Part shown: in pieces, positions 16,115 to 24,655 of the stretch
How the letters are laid out: every line of letters begins with the position of its first letter
How positions within the stretch are numbered: the first letter of the stretch is position 1
Assembly (NCBI RefSeq): GCF_003435375.1
Contig: NZ_QWGL01000004.1
Coordinates: 75,572-139,571 of the forward strand
DNA: 64,000 bases
Reading direction: 5' to 3'
From: Clostridium sp. AM34-11AC
GTDB lineage: Bacteria > Bacillota > Clostridia > Lachnospirales > Lachnospiraceae
Translations under genes and position numbers: made by a program
Notes under the pieces: model-generated
The model's database searches: none
What the model saw: the letters and a program-made list of their open reading frames with translations, nothing else
Told to the model about the DNA's origin: nothing

Positions 16115-18094
16115 TTATTCAGCCAGCTCCTCCCACTTTTCATACAGAGTCTCAAGTTTCCCTGCGATCTCCTCTTTTTCTTTATTTAACTCCATGAGCT
16201 TCGCCACATCGGAGAAAACACTCTCGTCGCAGAGAAGTCCGTCGATCTCACCGTCTCTCGTCTCAAGTCTGTGGATCTCGTCCTCGACCTTTTTCAAGTC
16301 ATTCTGACGTTTTCTCTGGCGGGCCTGCTCTTCCTTCTGGGCTTTCCAGTCAAGCTTTCCGCCTGCGTCCGCGCTGCTCTCCGCCGCTTTTCCGGAAGTT
16401 TCAGCCGCCGCTCCCGTCTTTGATGCGCCGAATCCGACGATTCCGCCGGTAGGCTCCACATTCTCGGTCCCGAAATGGGCGTTCATCATGGCCTCATGTT
16501 TTTCCAGATAATAATCGTAGTTACCGATATAATTCATCATCCGCTTTCCGGTGAGATCCAGGATCCTCGTTGCGGTCTTGTTGATAAAATAACGGTCATG
16601 GGAGACGTAGAGCACCGTACCGCCGTAATGGCTTAAGGCATTCTCCAGAATCTCCTTCGAAGTGATATCCAGGTGGTTCGTCGGCTCATCGAGGATCAGG
16701 AAGTTTGCCTCGGAAAGCATGAGCTTCGCAAGGGAAACACGGCCTCTCTCGCCGCCGCTTAAGTCCCCGATCCGCTTAAACACATCGTCCCCGGTAAAGA
16801 GGAATGCCGCTAACGTACTTCTGATCTGGGTGTTGGACATTCCCGGGTAGGCGTCGGAGATCTCCTCAAACAAAGTCTTTTCCATGTGGAGCACCTGATG
16901 ATCCTGATCATAATATCCGATGTGGACTCTGGAACCAAGAATGATCTCACCGTCATCCGGCTCCACAAGACCGTTGATGATCTTTAAGATCGTGGTCTTT
17001 CCCGTTCCGTTGTCACCGATAATGGCGACCCGTTCCCCGCGCTTTACATCGAAATTCAGGTCTGTAAATAATGTCTGGGAGCCAAAGGATTTTGCCAGAC
17101 CGTTCACCGTCAGCACATCGTTTCCGCTTAAGATATTCGGCTCCAGGCGGATATCCATGGCGTCATTGACCTCCGTCGGCTTCTCAAGGACTTCGATCTT
17201 ATCTAACATCTTTTCCCGGCTCTCCGCTCTCTTAATGGACTTTTCCCGGTTGAAGGATTTTAACTTTTCGATGACCGCTTCCTGGTGCTTGATCTCCTGC
17301 TGCTGGTTTAAGTACGCCTTCATCTGGATCGCGCGCATCTGCGCTCTCTTTTCGCTGTAGGCCGTATAATTTCCGAAGTACACAATGGCATGTCCATTGT
17401 CCAGCTCAATGACCTTTGTGACGATCTTATCGAGAAAATACCGGTCATGGGCAACGATGAGAACAGCACCGCGGTAGTTTAAGAGATAAGTCTCTAGCCA
17501 TGCGATGGAGGACATGTCCAGATGGTTCGTCGGCTCATCGAGAAGAATGATATCCGGGTTTGTGAGAAGAAGCTTGCCCAGGGAAACTCTTGTCTTCTGG
17601 CCGCCGGAAAGTGTGGAAATCTGTTTGGAGAACTCCTCCTCCGTAAAACCAAGTCCCTTTAAGACGCCCACGATCTCACTCTTCCAGGCATAGCCGTTGA
17701 TGAGCTCAAACTCGTGGCTTAAACGGCTGTACTGATTCATCATGGTCTCCAGCTCTTCCCCGGATGCTGTCTTCATGGAATTTTCCAGATCCCTCAGACG
17801 ATTTTCCATGGCGATGACGGACTTTTTCGCATCCAGCATCTCCTCATAGATAGTCCGGTGGCTCAAAAGATCCTGGTTCTGCGCCAGGTAGCCCAGCGTC
17901 TTCCCGCTTCCAAGCACCACCTCACCGGAATCCGGTGCCAGCTCGCCGACAATGATCTTTAAGAGCGTCGATTTTCCCGCTCCGTTGATGCCGACGATGG
18001 CAGCTTTTTCATGATCCTCAATATGAAAGGAAGCGTTCTTGATAATATCGTCGCTTCCGAATGATTTGCAGATATTGCTGCAGGATAATATCAT
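16115..18094 (-). CDS. ABC-F family ribosome-associated ATPase
   Basis: A 659-residue protein with two ABC domains and no membrane segments. Walker A motifs are GINGAGKST (about 35-43) and GDNGTGKTT (about 355-363), signatures LSGGQKTRVSLGK and LSGGERGRVSLAK, with Walker B LLDEPTNHLD in both. A charged linker of about 80 residues joins the domains, and a C-terminal coiled coil (QKEEQARQRKRQND onward) ends it, as in Uup/YdiF-type members. ABC-F proteins rescue or remodel ribosomes, and some confer antibiotic resistance; the subtype cannot be set here. AGGAGG lies just before the ATG. A leader of about 310 nt precedes it. Confidence 0.93.
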   Translation of the reverse strand: MILSCSNICKSFGSDDIIKNASFHIEDHEKAAIVGINGAGKSTLLKIIVGELAPDSGEVVLGSGKTLGYLAQNQDLLSHRTIYEEMLDAKKSVIAMENRLRDLENSMKTASGEELETMMNQYSRLSHEFELINGYAWKSEIVGVLKGLGFTEEEFSKQISTLSGGQKTRVSLGKLLLTNPDIILLDEPTNHLDMSSIAWLETYLLNYRGAVLIVAHDRYFLDKIVTKVIELDNGHAIVYFGNYTAYSEKRAQMRAIQMKAYLNQQQEIKHQEAVIEKLKSFNREKSIKRAESREKMLDKIEVLEKPTEVNDAMDIRLEPNILSGNDVLTVNGLAKSFGSQTLFTDLNFDVKRGERVAIIGDNGTGKTTILKIINGLVEPDDGEIILGSRVHIGYYDQDHQVLHMEKTLFEEISDAYPGMSNTQIRSTLAAFLFTGDDVFKRIGDLSGGERGRVSLAKLMLSEANFLILDEPTNHLDITSKEILENALSHYGGTVLYVSHDRYFINKTATRILDLTGKRMMNYIGNYDYYLEKHEAMMNAHFGTENVEPTGGIVGFGASKTGAAAETSGKAAESSADAGGKLDWKAQKEEQARQRKRQNDLKKVEDEIHRLETRDGEIDGLLCDESVFSDVAKLMELNKEKEEIAGKLETLYEKWEELAE

Positions 18095-18183
18095 AAAATC
18101 CTCCTGTTTCTATCACTGTAACAGCCTCACAGCCGCATACTTTTTGTACACCGCAGTTATTTTTACAACTGCTCTTTTATCTT

Positions 18184-18288
18184 TCAACCGCAAATACAGA
18201 CTCTGTATTTGCCGTCATTTACTTTTTTATTTAAGCCCAGGGAAAATACGGCCACACCGACGTTTATGATCGTTCCAAGTCCAAACAT
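18184..18288 (-). CDS. Possible 34-residue leader peptide upstream of ABC-F gene
   Basis: A short frame starts ATG at 18288 behind GTAAGGACAAA and encodes MFGLGTIINVGVAVFSLGL followed by 15 mostly polar residues. Its last codons coincide with a near-perfect palindrome (18190-18212). The beginning resembles the start of DUF554 membrane proteins, so it may be a remnant of such a gene. Alternatively it is a regulatory leader peptide for the downstream ABC-F gene. Neither is proven. Confidence 0.3.
   Translation of the reverse strand: MFGLGTIINVGVAVFSLGLNKKVNDGKYRVCICG
18190..18212 (-). promoter_or_regulatory. Palindromic hairpin in the ABC-F leader
   Basis: GCAAATACAGA / TCTGTATTTGC, an 11-bp perfect inverted repeat with a 1-nt centre, inside the leader transcript and overlapping the end of the small frame. 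It is not followed by a T-run, so a simple terminator is unlikely. Confidence 0.5.
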
Positions 18289-18416
18289 TTTGTCCTTACA
18301 ACCAACCGCTTTTTCAGTCCGGCTGCCTGCCTCTTTTCTCTTGTCAGTGTCATGTCACATCAAATCCGCCTGATATAACACCATATCGTATTCATATAAA
18401 ACGACATACGCAGTTA

Positions 18417-18445
18417 AGTATAACACATATCTCCCATCAGCGCAA
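18417..18445 (-). promoter_or_regulatory. Predicted promoter of the ABC-F transcript
   Basis: Minus-strand TTGCGC (18440-18445) and TATACT (18417-18422), 17-bp spacer. The predicted start near 18410 gives a leader of about 315 nt. Confidence 0.55.
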
Positions 18446-18454
18446 CGAACACAA

Positions 18455-18513
18455 AATCAAAAATCCGCTGCCGTTTTCCATGACATTCCGTTCATGTTGA
18501 ACCAGGCAGCGGA
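18455..18513 (-). terminator. Terminator of the MATE gene
   Basis: Stem TCCGCTGCC / GGCAGCGGA (18464-18513) followed by TTTTTGATTTT on the minus strand. It overlaps the region of the ABC-F promoter. Confidence 0.75.
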
Positions 18514-18527
18514 CATCTTTATTCATT

Positions 18528-19898
18528 TTATGCTTCTTTCTCCACCTGCTCTTCCCATCTGCTTTTCTTATAGTAAAAGTAGGAGATAACCGCGCACACG
18601 ATCCACCCAACCGGGTAGCCGAGACCTACGGTGTACTCGTTGAAGGCGATCTTTGTCACAAAGAACAGATAGATCTGCCTGCAGACAACGAAGCTGAAGA
18701 GCATGATGCACATCGGACCCTTCGCGTCCCCAGATCCCCTTAAGGAACCAGCCAGGATCTGGTTGAAGGAGCTGCAGAAGCGGAACGGCACGGTCATCAG
18801 GATAAACAGAGTTCCGTAATGCAGAACCGACGGATCCCTGTTAAAAAGGGATACCAGAGATCTCGCGGAGAGTGCCATGACGATGGAGATGCAGATCAGC
18901 GCGCCGACACCCATGAACACCGCCTGTCGGACGCCTTTTCTGGCACGCTTTACATTCTTCGCGCCGAGGTTCTGTCCCACGAAGGTGGTTGCCGCCTGGC
19001 CCATGCTCTGGGCCGGCAGGATCGCGAACTGGTCGATCTTCGAGTGGCAGCTCCAGCCCGCCATGATCACCGAGGAACCAAGACCGTTGACGTATGCCTG
19101 TACCAGAGCATTGGAAAACGCTGTGAGTCCCTGCTGGACACCGGCCGGAAGTCCGATCCGGAAGATCTCACCGAGACAGGTCTTATTGATATGTAAATCT
19201 CTTAAGACAAGTTTATGGGCTCCATCTGTTCTTGTGAGTGTCATGCAGGCCAGGAACGCGGAAACTGTCTCCGCCATCACCGTGGCGATCGCCACACCGC
19301 TGATCCCCCAGTGGAATACCGCCACAAAAAGGATATCCAGAACAATATTTAAGCAGCTGCTGATGATCAGGAACAGGAGCGGACGTCTCGTATCCCCCAC
19401 AGCCCTTAAGATCGCACTTCCCATATTGTAGAGGAACAGCACCGGAACTCCGACAAAGTAGATCTTTAAATACTCACCCGCCGGTCCGACTACATCATCC
19501 GGCGTGGACATCCACTTTAACATCACCGGAACGACCCCGATAGAGATCAGGGAGACAAAACATCCGACGATCACAGCGAAGAGGATCGTCGTCTCCACCG
19601 CCTCGTGAAGCTTCTCGAGGTTTTTCGCGCCGAAACTCGTGCTGATCACCACACCGGCTCCGATGGAGATTCCGTTAAAGAAGTTCACCAGCGTGTTGCA
19701 GATCGCCGTGGTGGCTCCCACAGCAGCCAGGGCCGACGTTCCGAGATAATTTCCCACAACGATGCTGTCCACGGTATTGTAGAGCTGTTGGAATACGTTT
19801 CCCATGATCAGCGGGATTGCAAACAGCACCAGCTGTTTCCAGATCACTCCCTCCGTCATATCAATGTTTGTTTTTCGTCCACCTTGAGGTCTCGGCAT
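18528..19898 (-). CDS. MATE family efflux transporter
   Basis: A 456-residue membrane protein with about 12 hydrophobic segments. The family start is MTEGVIWKQLVLFAIPLIMGN followed by FQQLYNTVDSIVVG, typical of clostridial MATE/DinF-like exporters that use Na+ or H+ gradients to expel drugs or metabolites. The second half repeats the first (QQGLTAFSNALVQ near residue 255). I chose the ATG at 19898, 8 bases after a GGGG ribosome site; the ATG at 19904 is too close to it. Single-gene transcript with its own promoter and terminator. The substrate is unknown. Confidence 0.93.
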   Translation of the reverse strand: MPRPQGGRKTNIDMTEGVIWKQLVLFAIPLIMGNVFQQLYNTVDSIVVGNYLGTSALAAVGATTAICNTLVNFFNGISIGAGVVISTSFGAKNLEKLHEAVETTILFAVIVGCFVSLISIGVVPVMLKWMSTPDDVVGPAGEYLKIYFVGVPVLFLYNMGSAILRAVGDTRRPLLFLIISSCLNIVLDILFVAVFHWGISGVAIATVMAETVSAFLACMTLTRTDGAHKLVLRDLHINKTCLGEIFRIGLPAGVQQGLTAFSNALVQAYVNGLGSSVIMAGWSCHSKIDQFAILPAQSMGQAATTFVGQNLGAKNVKRARKGVRQAVFMGVGALICISIVMALSARSLVSLFNRDPSVLHYGTLFILMTVPFRFCSSFNQILAGSLRGSGDAKGPMCIMLFSFVVCRQIYLFFVTKIAFNEYTVGLGYPVGWIVCAVISYFYYKKSRWEEQVEKEA

Positions 19899-19982
19899 CC
19901 GCATTGCCCCTTTCTGACTGTTATTTCTGTTTTATCTCGTTTTTCATGTAAAATTTACCATTAAAATATAATATCTATGTAA

Positions 19983-20011
19983 ATCATACGGGATTTCGGG
20001 AGAAAAAGCAA
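19983..20011 (-). promoter_or_regulatory. Promoter of the MATE gene
   Basis: Minus-strand TTGCTT (20006-20011) and TATGAT (19983-19988), 17-bp spacer. Confidence 0.55.
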
Positions 20012-20079
20012 GCAGTTCCATGGCGTCGCTGTCACAGGAAAACCGTTGTCTGTTTCACAAGAAAATTTTGTGAATTCAA

Positions 20080-20212
20080 GTAACTATTCACCAGGTCTGC
20101 ACATTTGCTGCTCTGACCGTAAGAAAACATAGACTAAAAGTCAAAAATCCCATCGTCGCAGCCGGTTCGGAATGGATTTTTGCTTGTAATTATGAAGGTA
20201 CTGAATCGTTAC
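20080..20212 (+). mobile_element. MITE-like element, family B copy 1 (133 bp)
   Basis: The ends are GTAACTATTC and GAATCGTTAC (imperfect terminal inverted repeats). The interior has CAAAAATCC / GGATTTTTG arms. It is flanked by an 8-bp near-duplication, GAATTCAA (20072-20079) and GAATTCAC (20213-20220). It matches the 133-bp element at 24656-24788 along its whole length, in opposite orientation. It contains no coding frame. It lies between the MATE promoter and the metQ terminator, so it probably does not split a transcript. Confidence 0.85.
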
Positions 20213-20221
20213 GAATTCACG

Positions 20222-20264
20222 TAAAAGAAGCAGGAAACCCGCAAGTAAACGGGATATCCTGCCT
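20222..20264 (-). terminator. Terminator of the metNIQ operon
   Basis: Arms GAGGCAGGATATCCCG and CGGGTTTCCTGCTTC with TTTT on the minus strand. Confidence 0.8.
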
Positions 20265-20297
20265 CTTTGGCCATTCGTACTATTTAAATTCTAAAGA

Positions 20298-21185
20298 TTA
20301 CTCCCATGTTGGAATGTAAGCGCCCTTGTAAGTCTCCTCGATCACTTTCGCAACTTCCGGTGTGCGGAAATAATCTACAACTTTCTTGTAAAGCTCATTG
20401 TCCTTGTCCGCTGTTCTCGCAACGATGATGTTTACATACGGGTTGTCGCTTCCCTCTTCAACACTCTCAAGGAAGATCGAATCTTTCTCCGGGTTTAAAC
20501 CGTTGTCAACCGCATGGCCGCCGTTGATGACTGCCGCTGCGACGTCCGGAAGAAGGCTTGCTGTGTTTGCTGCCTCAACCTCTTTAATGTCAAGGTTTAA
20601 CGGATTCTCTGTGATGTCCTTCTTCGTCGGTGTGTAACCAGCCTCCGGATCAACCTTGATGAGACCTGCGGACTCTAAGAGCTTTAACGCACGGCCGCCG
20701 TTTGTAGCATCGTTCGGGATCGCGATGATATCGCCGTCCTTGATCTCGGAAACGTCTTTGATCTTGTTGGAATAAAGTCCTAACGGAGCGATGATGGTCT
20801 CACCGATGATGGAAAGATCATATCCGTTGTTCTTGCAGTCATCCTCAAAATATGCAATATGCTGGAAAGAGTTTAAGTCGATCTCGCCGTCGTTTAATGC
20901 ACGGTTCGGAAGCGGATAATCCGCGAACTTTACAAGTTCCAGATCAATATTCTCCTCAGCAAGCTTCTCAATGACCGGCTGCCACTGCTCATTGTTCTCG
21001 CCGACTACGCCGAGCTTGATCACCGTCTTCTCGCCGGATGCCGCTGTCGTATCTGCTGCCGCGGAACCTGCTGCTGTTGTGTCTGCTGCCGCTGCTGTTG
21101 TCTCTGCCTTCTGGCTGCTTCCGCATGCAGTTAAGGATAATGCTAAAACTGCTGCAGTACCAAGTGCTAAAATTCTTTTCTTCAT
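20298..21185 (-). CDS. metQ: MetQ/NlpA-family methionine-binding lipoprotein
   Basis: A 295-residue lipoprotein. Signal peptide MKKRILALGTAAVLALSLTAC with lipobox LTAC, then a Thr/Ala-rich linker. The mature domain begins IKLGVVGENNEQW and contains FQHIAYFEDDCKNNGYDL and AIPNDATNGGRALKLLE, the NlpA/Lipoprotein_9 signature; it binds methionine or its derivatives at the cell surface. The ATG at 21185 has AGGAGG 9 bases upstream; the frame extends further but without a ribosome site. Last gene of metN-metI-metQ. Confidence 0.93.
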   Translation of the reverse strand: MKKRILALGTAAVLALSLTACGSSQKAETTAAAADTTAAGSAAADTTAASGEKTVIKLGVVGENNEQWQPVIEKLAEENIDLELVKFADYPLPNRALNDGEIDLNSFQHIAYFEDDCKNNGYDLSIIGETIIAPLGLYSNKIKDVSEIKDGDIIAIPNDATNGGRALKLLESAGLIKVDPEAGYTPTKKDITENPLNLDIKEVEAANTASLLPDVAAAVINGGHAVDNGLNPEKDSIFLESVEEGSDNPYVNIIVARTADKDNELYKKVVDYFRTPEVAKVIEETYKGAYIPTWE

Positions 21186-21364
21186 AATATGTCTCCTCCT
21201 AAACTGATTTGTCGCTGCCCGGTTCTGTCCGCATTCGCTGTACGGACCGGACAGTTCCATTCTATTGATACGGCTCAGAAAATTTCCGCGCCGCTTCAAG
21301 CTATATGATCGTTTCTTATGACCGGTATTGAAACATACCGACCGCCCAACAAGGGGATACCCTC

Positions 21365-22045
21365 TTAATGGGTCGTCTTTTTAATAACATAAGAACCTGT
21401 ACTCTGAATGAGGCTTACCATAATCAGAATGATGATCACAGTCACATATGTGACGTCTGTCTGTCCTCTGGAATGACCGTAACGGATCGCGAAGTCTCCG
21501 AGTCCGCCGCCGCCGACAGCACCTGCCATCGCGGTAAGGCCTACCAGACTGATGAACGTGATCTGCATCGCGCGGACGATTCCCGGTACACTCTCCTTCA
21601 GATATACCCGGAAAATGATCTCCCAGGGACTGTTCCCCATGCTTTCCGCCGCCTCGATCAGTCCGTAATCCACTTCAGCGAGCGCACTCTCGATCTGTCT
21701 CGTGAAAAACGGGACAGTACCGAAGATCAAAGGTAAGATCGCGCCCTTCGTACCGATGGCGGTTCCCACTACCATACGGGTCAGCGGGATCAGAGCTGTC
21801 AGAAGGATCACAAACGGAATCGAACGGAAAATATTTACCAGCTTGTCTAAAATATTGAAAACAACCTTGTTTTTTAAAACACCCTTCGGAGCGGTCGCCG
21901 TGAGGACAATTCCGAAGAAAAGTCCGAATACCATGGAGATTGCTCCTGATACGATCACCATGTAGATCGTCTGTCCAAAGCTTTCAAGAAGTTCATCCGG
22001 CTTCGACATGACATTTGGGATGATTGCATTTAAAAAATCAGCCAT
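21365..22045 (-). CDS. metI: Methionine ABC transporter permease
   Basis: A 226-residue integral membrane protein of the MetI family with about 5 membrane segments. It carries the EAA-loop motif EAAESMGNSPWEIIFRVYLKE near residue 145. It forms the D-methionine/L-methionine channel with MetN and MetQ. Start ATG at 22045, 9 bases after GGAGG; the in-frame TTG at 22051 is too close to the ribosome site. It overlaps the metN stop by 8 nt. Confidence 0.94.
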   Translation of the reverse strand: MADFLNAIIPNVMSKPDELLESFGQTIYMVIVSGAISMVFGLFFGIVLTATAPKGVLKNKVVFNILDKLVNIFRSIPFVILLTALIPLTRMVVGTAIGTKGAILPLIFGTVPFFTRQIESALAEVDYGLIEAAESMGNSPWEIIFRVYLKESVPGIVRAMQITFISLVGLTAMAGAVGGGGLGDFAIRYGHSRGQTDVTYVTVIIILIMVSLIQSTGSYVIKKTTH

Positions 22046-23072
22046 TCTCAATCACCTCCACTCCTACATTCTTTGCTTTCAGATATTCAACTGCACCCTC
22101 AATATCCTCTTTCCTGCCGCTGGCGATCGCTACGGTTCCGCCGATCGGCGCGTCCTGAACGATCTCCAGATCCGCAAAGATGATATTTAAGTTGATGTTG
22201 AACTTTCTGGAAGTCTCGGAAATCAATGCCTCCGATGTATTTTTCTTAATATAGTTCAACCGAAGGATCTTCTCGCCCGGCTTTAATTCTACAAGCGGTG
22301 ACTTATCCTCGATCAGTTTTTCGATCTTCTGAAGGTTTGAGGTGGTGCGGATGAAATCTCTCGTGATACCAGCCTTCGGTGCCGCAAAGATCGAGAACAC
22401 ATCGCCTTCCTCAACAACATTTCCGTGCTCCATAACAGCAACCCTGTCACAGATCTCCTTGACAACTGCCATCTCGTGGGTAATGATCACGATAGTGATT
22501 CCAAGCTTCTTATTTAAATGCTTTAAGAGCTGTAAGATCGCCCCCGTAGTCTGCGGGTCCAGAGCGCTGGTGGCCTCATCGCAGAGAAGAACCTTCGGGT
22601 CATTCGCAAGGGCCCTTGCGATCGCGACTCTCTGTTTCTGTCCGCCGGAAAGCTGGCTCGGATACGCATTTTCCTTCTCTGCGATATCAACGAGCTCCAA
22701 AAGCTCCTTCACTTTCGCCTTAATCTGCTGTTTTGTAAGCCCGCTTCCCTTTAACGGGTAAGCGACATTCTCTCCTACCGTTCTGGAACGCATCAGGTTA
22801 AAGTGCTGGAAGATCATTCCGATCTTCTTTCTCGCCTCTCTCAATTCCTTTGCTGGAAGATCCGTGAGGACCTTTCCGTCTACGGTGACGGTTCCGCTCG
22901 TCGGTCTCTCAAGCAGGTTGATGCATCGCACCAGTGTGGATTTTCCGGCTCCGGAGAATCCGATGATACCGAAGATCTCGCCGCTCTTGATATGGAGCGT
23001 TACATCGGAGACCGCGTGGACTTTATCCGCGCCGGTATCAAAGGTCTTTGTAATATGGTCTAACTGAATCAA
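22038..23072 (-). CDS. metN: Methionine ABC transporter ATP-binding protein
   Basis: A 344-residue ATPase. Walker A GFSGAGKST near residue 38, signature LSGGQKQRV, Walker B VLLCDEATSALD, and a C-terminal NIL (ACT-like) domain from about residue 265 that senses methionine and inhibits transport. The start is a TTG at 23072, 6 bases after a perfect AGGAGG; starting at the ATG at 23105 would put the ribosome site inside the gene. No SAM riboswitch is visible upstream, although such operons are often controlled by one. Confidence 0.94.
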   Translation of the reverse strand: MIQLDHITKTFDTGADKVHAVSDVTLHIKSGEIFGIIGFSGAGKSTLVRCINLLERPTSGTVTVDGKVLTDLPAKELREARKKIGMIFQHFNLMRSRTVGENVAYPLKGSGLTKQQIKAKVKELLELVDIAEKENAYPSQLSGGQKQRVAIARALANDPKVLLCDEATSALDPQTTGAILQLLKHLNKKLGITIVIITHEMAVVKEICDRVAVMEHGNVVEEGDVFSIFAAPKAGITRDFIRTTSNLQKIEKLIEDKSPLVELKPGEKILRLNYIKKNTSEALISETSRKFNINLNIIFADLEIVQDAPIGGTVAIASGRKEDIEGAVEYLKAKNVGVEVIENG

Positions 23073-23346
23073 TTTTATCCTCCTATGTACGTACCAGTCG
23101 TACATTTTCTAATTTCTGTGTGTGCTAATAAGATATCACGTTTTCACTGATCCGTCCAATACAGATAAGAAATAAGTCGTTATAGGTTTTTTCTATATCA
23201 GAGAGTCTTTTATGAATTTTTCCGGCTCTGACATTCATCTGTCTTTCTGTGGTGGTCATTTACCAGATTGAACCCTTTGATTTTCGATTGCATAAAAAGA
23301 ATGTGCCTTTGGTGTAACAGGGAATTTCCTGTTACACCAAAAATAC
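23073..23346. other. Region upstream of metN, no SAM riboswitch seen
   Basis: About 220 AT-rich bases precede repeat A5. A possible weak minus-strand promoter (TTGGAC near 23150, TATCTT) is present. I see no conserved SAM-I, SAM-II or T-box elements. Confidence 0.4.
23295..23343 (+). repeat. Family A repeat, internally deleted copy
   Basis: Keeps the left end AAAGAATGTGCC and the terminal hairpin GGTGTAACAGGGAATT / AATTTCCTGTTACACC; the GC-rich core is missing. It directly abuts the mrp terminator. Confidence 0.7.
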
Positions 23347-23371
23347 GGGCAGCTATTGCCTTAGCTGCCCT
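23336..23371 (-). terminator. Terminator of the Mrp gene
   Basis: GGGCAGCTA / TAGCTGCCC stem (23347-23370), then GTATTTTTGG on the minus strand. Confidence 0.75.
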
Positions 23372-23400
23372 GTGTATCATACCTTATTTTTTTGCTTTTC

Positions 23401-24246
23401 CTAAGCTTCCTTCACTGCCTTCACCGCATTGTCTAAGAAGTCTGCTTCTATATACTCTACCGTTCCCTCGTCGACAGCTTTCGCGATCGCCGGACGGATC
23501 GGGATCTGAGCGAGAACCGGAATTCCGTATTCCTTTGCGACATCATCAATATGGCTCTCGCCGAATACGGAAATCTTCTTTCCGCAGTCCGGACATTCGA
23601 GGTAGCTCATATTCTCAACAAGACCGAGGATCGGAACATTCATTTTCTTCGCCATGTTGACCGCTTTCTCAACGATCATGGAGACAAGCTCCTGCGGGGA
23701 GGTAACGATGATGATTCCATTGACAGGAAGAGACTGAAATACAGTAAGCGGCACATCGCCGGTTCCCGGAGGCATATCTACGAACATATAGTCGATATCC
23801 TGCCAGAGTGTCTCACTCCAGAACTGTTTCACTGCACCTGCGATCACCGGACCACGCCAGATCACCGGATCTGTCTCATTCTCCAGAAGCATATTGGAGG
23901 AGATCACCTCAACACCAGTGGAGGAAGTCGCCGGGACAAGGAGCTTTCCATCCGGAGTCACTGTCACGCCATCATGAATCCCAAAGGCTCTCGGGATCGA
24001 CGGACCTGTGATATCCGCATCAAGGATTCCTACTCTCGCACCCGTCGCGCGCATGCGGCAGGCCATCAGGGATGTCACTAAGGATTTTCCGACACCGCCT
24101 TTCCCGCTGACAACGCCGATCACTTTCTTTACAGAGCTCGCCGGATTTAACTTCTCAAGGAAGCTCTGCGGCTCATTTGTTCTGCTTCCGCAGTTTGCAG
24201 TACAGCTTCCGCAGTCATGTGTACAATTTTCTGCTGTTTCGCTCAT
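23401..24246 (-). CDS. Mrp/NBP35-type P-loop ATPase, Fe-S cluster carrier
   Basis: A 281-residue protein. The N-terminal Cys-rich segment CTHDCGSCTANCGS could bind an Fe-S cluster, as in Nbp35. The deviant Walker A is GVVSGKGGVGKSL near residue 45, followed by the ParA/Mrp features VGILDADITGPSIP and DYMFVDMPPGTGD. A C-terminal CPDC pair (ECPDCGKK) is the conserved cluster ligand of Mrp/ApbC. It acts in Fe-S assembly or transfer in the cytosol. The start ATG at 24246 follows GAGAG; an earlier GTG at 24267 lacks a site. Monocistronic. Confidence 0.9.
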   Translation of the reverse strand: MSETAENCTHDCGSCTANCGSRTNEPQSFLEKLNPASSVKKVIGVVSGKGGVGKSLVTSLMACRMRATGARVGILDADITGPSIPRAFGIHDGVTVTPDGKLLVPATSSTGVEVISSNMLLENETDPVIWRGPVIAGAVKQFWSETLWQDIDYMFVDMPPGTGDVPLTVFQSLPVNGIIIVTSPQELVSMIVEKAVNMAKKMNVPILGLVENMSYLECPDCGKKISVFGESHIDDVAKEYGIPVLAQIPIRPAIAKAVDEGTVEYIEADFLDNAVKAVKEA

Positions 24247-24360
24247 GATTCTCTCACTTTCTATCACTTATTCTCCCACCAGATCCTCTACCTGTGAGTT
24301 TGACGGGAGCCATGGCAGCCTGATGCTGCCACGTTGCTTATTTTTCTTTTTACGCTGTTC

Positions 24361-24624
24361 TTATTCCTTTAAACCTGTCTCGATCAGGTCACATACAGCC
24401 TCCAGGGCTTCTTTCTCGTCCGGGCCATCACAATGTACTGTGATCTCATCGCCGCACCGGATCCCGGATGCCATTACGTTTAACACACTCTTCGCATTGA
24501 TTTCTTTTTCTTTATAAAAAATCATCACTTTAGAATCGAACTTCATGGATGTCTGGCAGAGCAGTCCCGCCGGGCGAAGATGAAGACCTGTCGGGTTTAC
24601 GACTGTAACTTTTCTTTCTACCAT
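24361..24624 (-). CDS. ptsH: HPr-family phosphocarrier protein
   Basis: An 87-residue HPr of the phosphoenolpyruvate:sugar phosphotransferase system. The active-site motif TGLHLRPAG has His15, phosphorylated by enzyme I. The regulatory Ser46 lies in NAKSVLNVM, phosphorylated by HPr kinase for CcpA-mediated repression. Both residues are intact, so it is a true HPr and not Crh. No ptsI follows. AGGAGG precedes the ATG. The MITE at 24656-24788 lies between its promoter and its ribosome site. Confidence 0.92.
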   Translation of the reverse strand: MVERKVTVVNPTGLHLRPAGLLCQTSMKFDSKVMIFYKEKEINAKSVLNVMASGIRCGDEITVHCDGPDEKEALEAVCDLIETGLKE

Positions 24625-24655
24625 AACCTGTTCCTCCTATTTTGTTTGTAAACAT

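Noticed and set aside
20054..20075. Rex operator near the MATE gene (TTCACAA...TTGTGAA)
   Set aside because: The half-sites are reversed relative to the TTGTGAA-N6-TTCACAA Rex consensus, so it is simply an inverted repeat.
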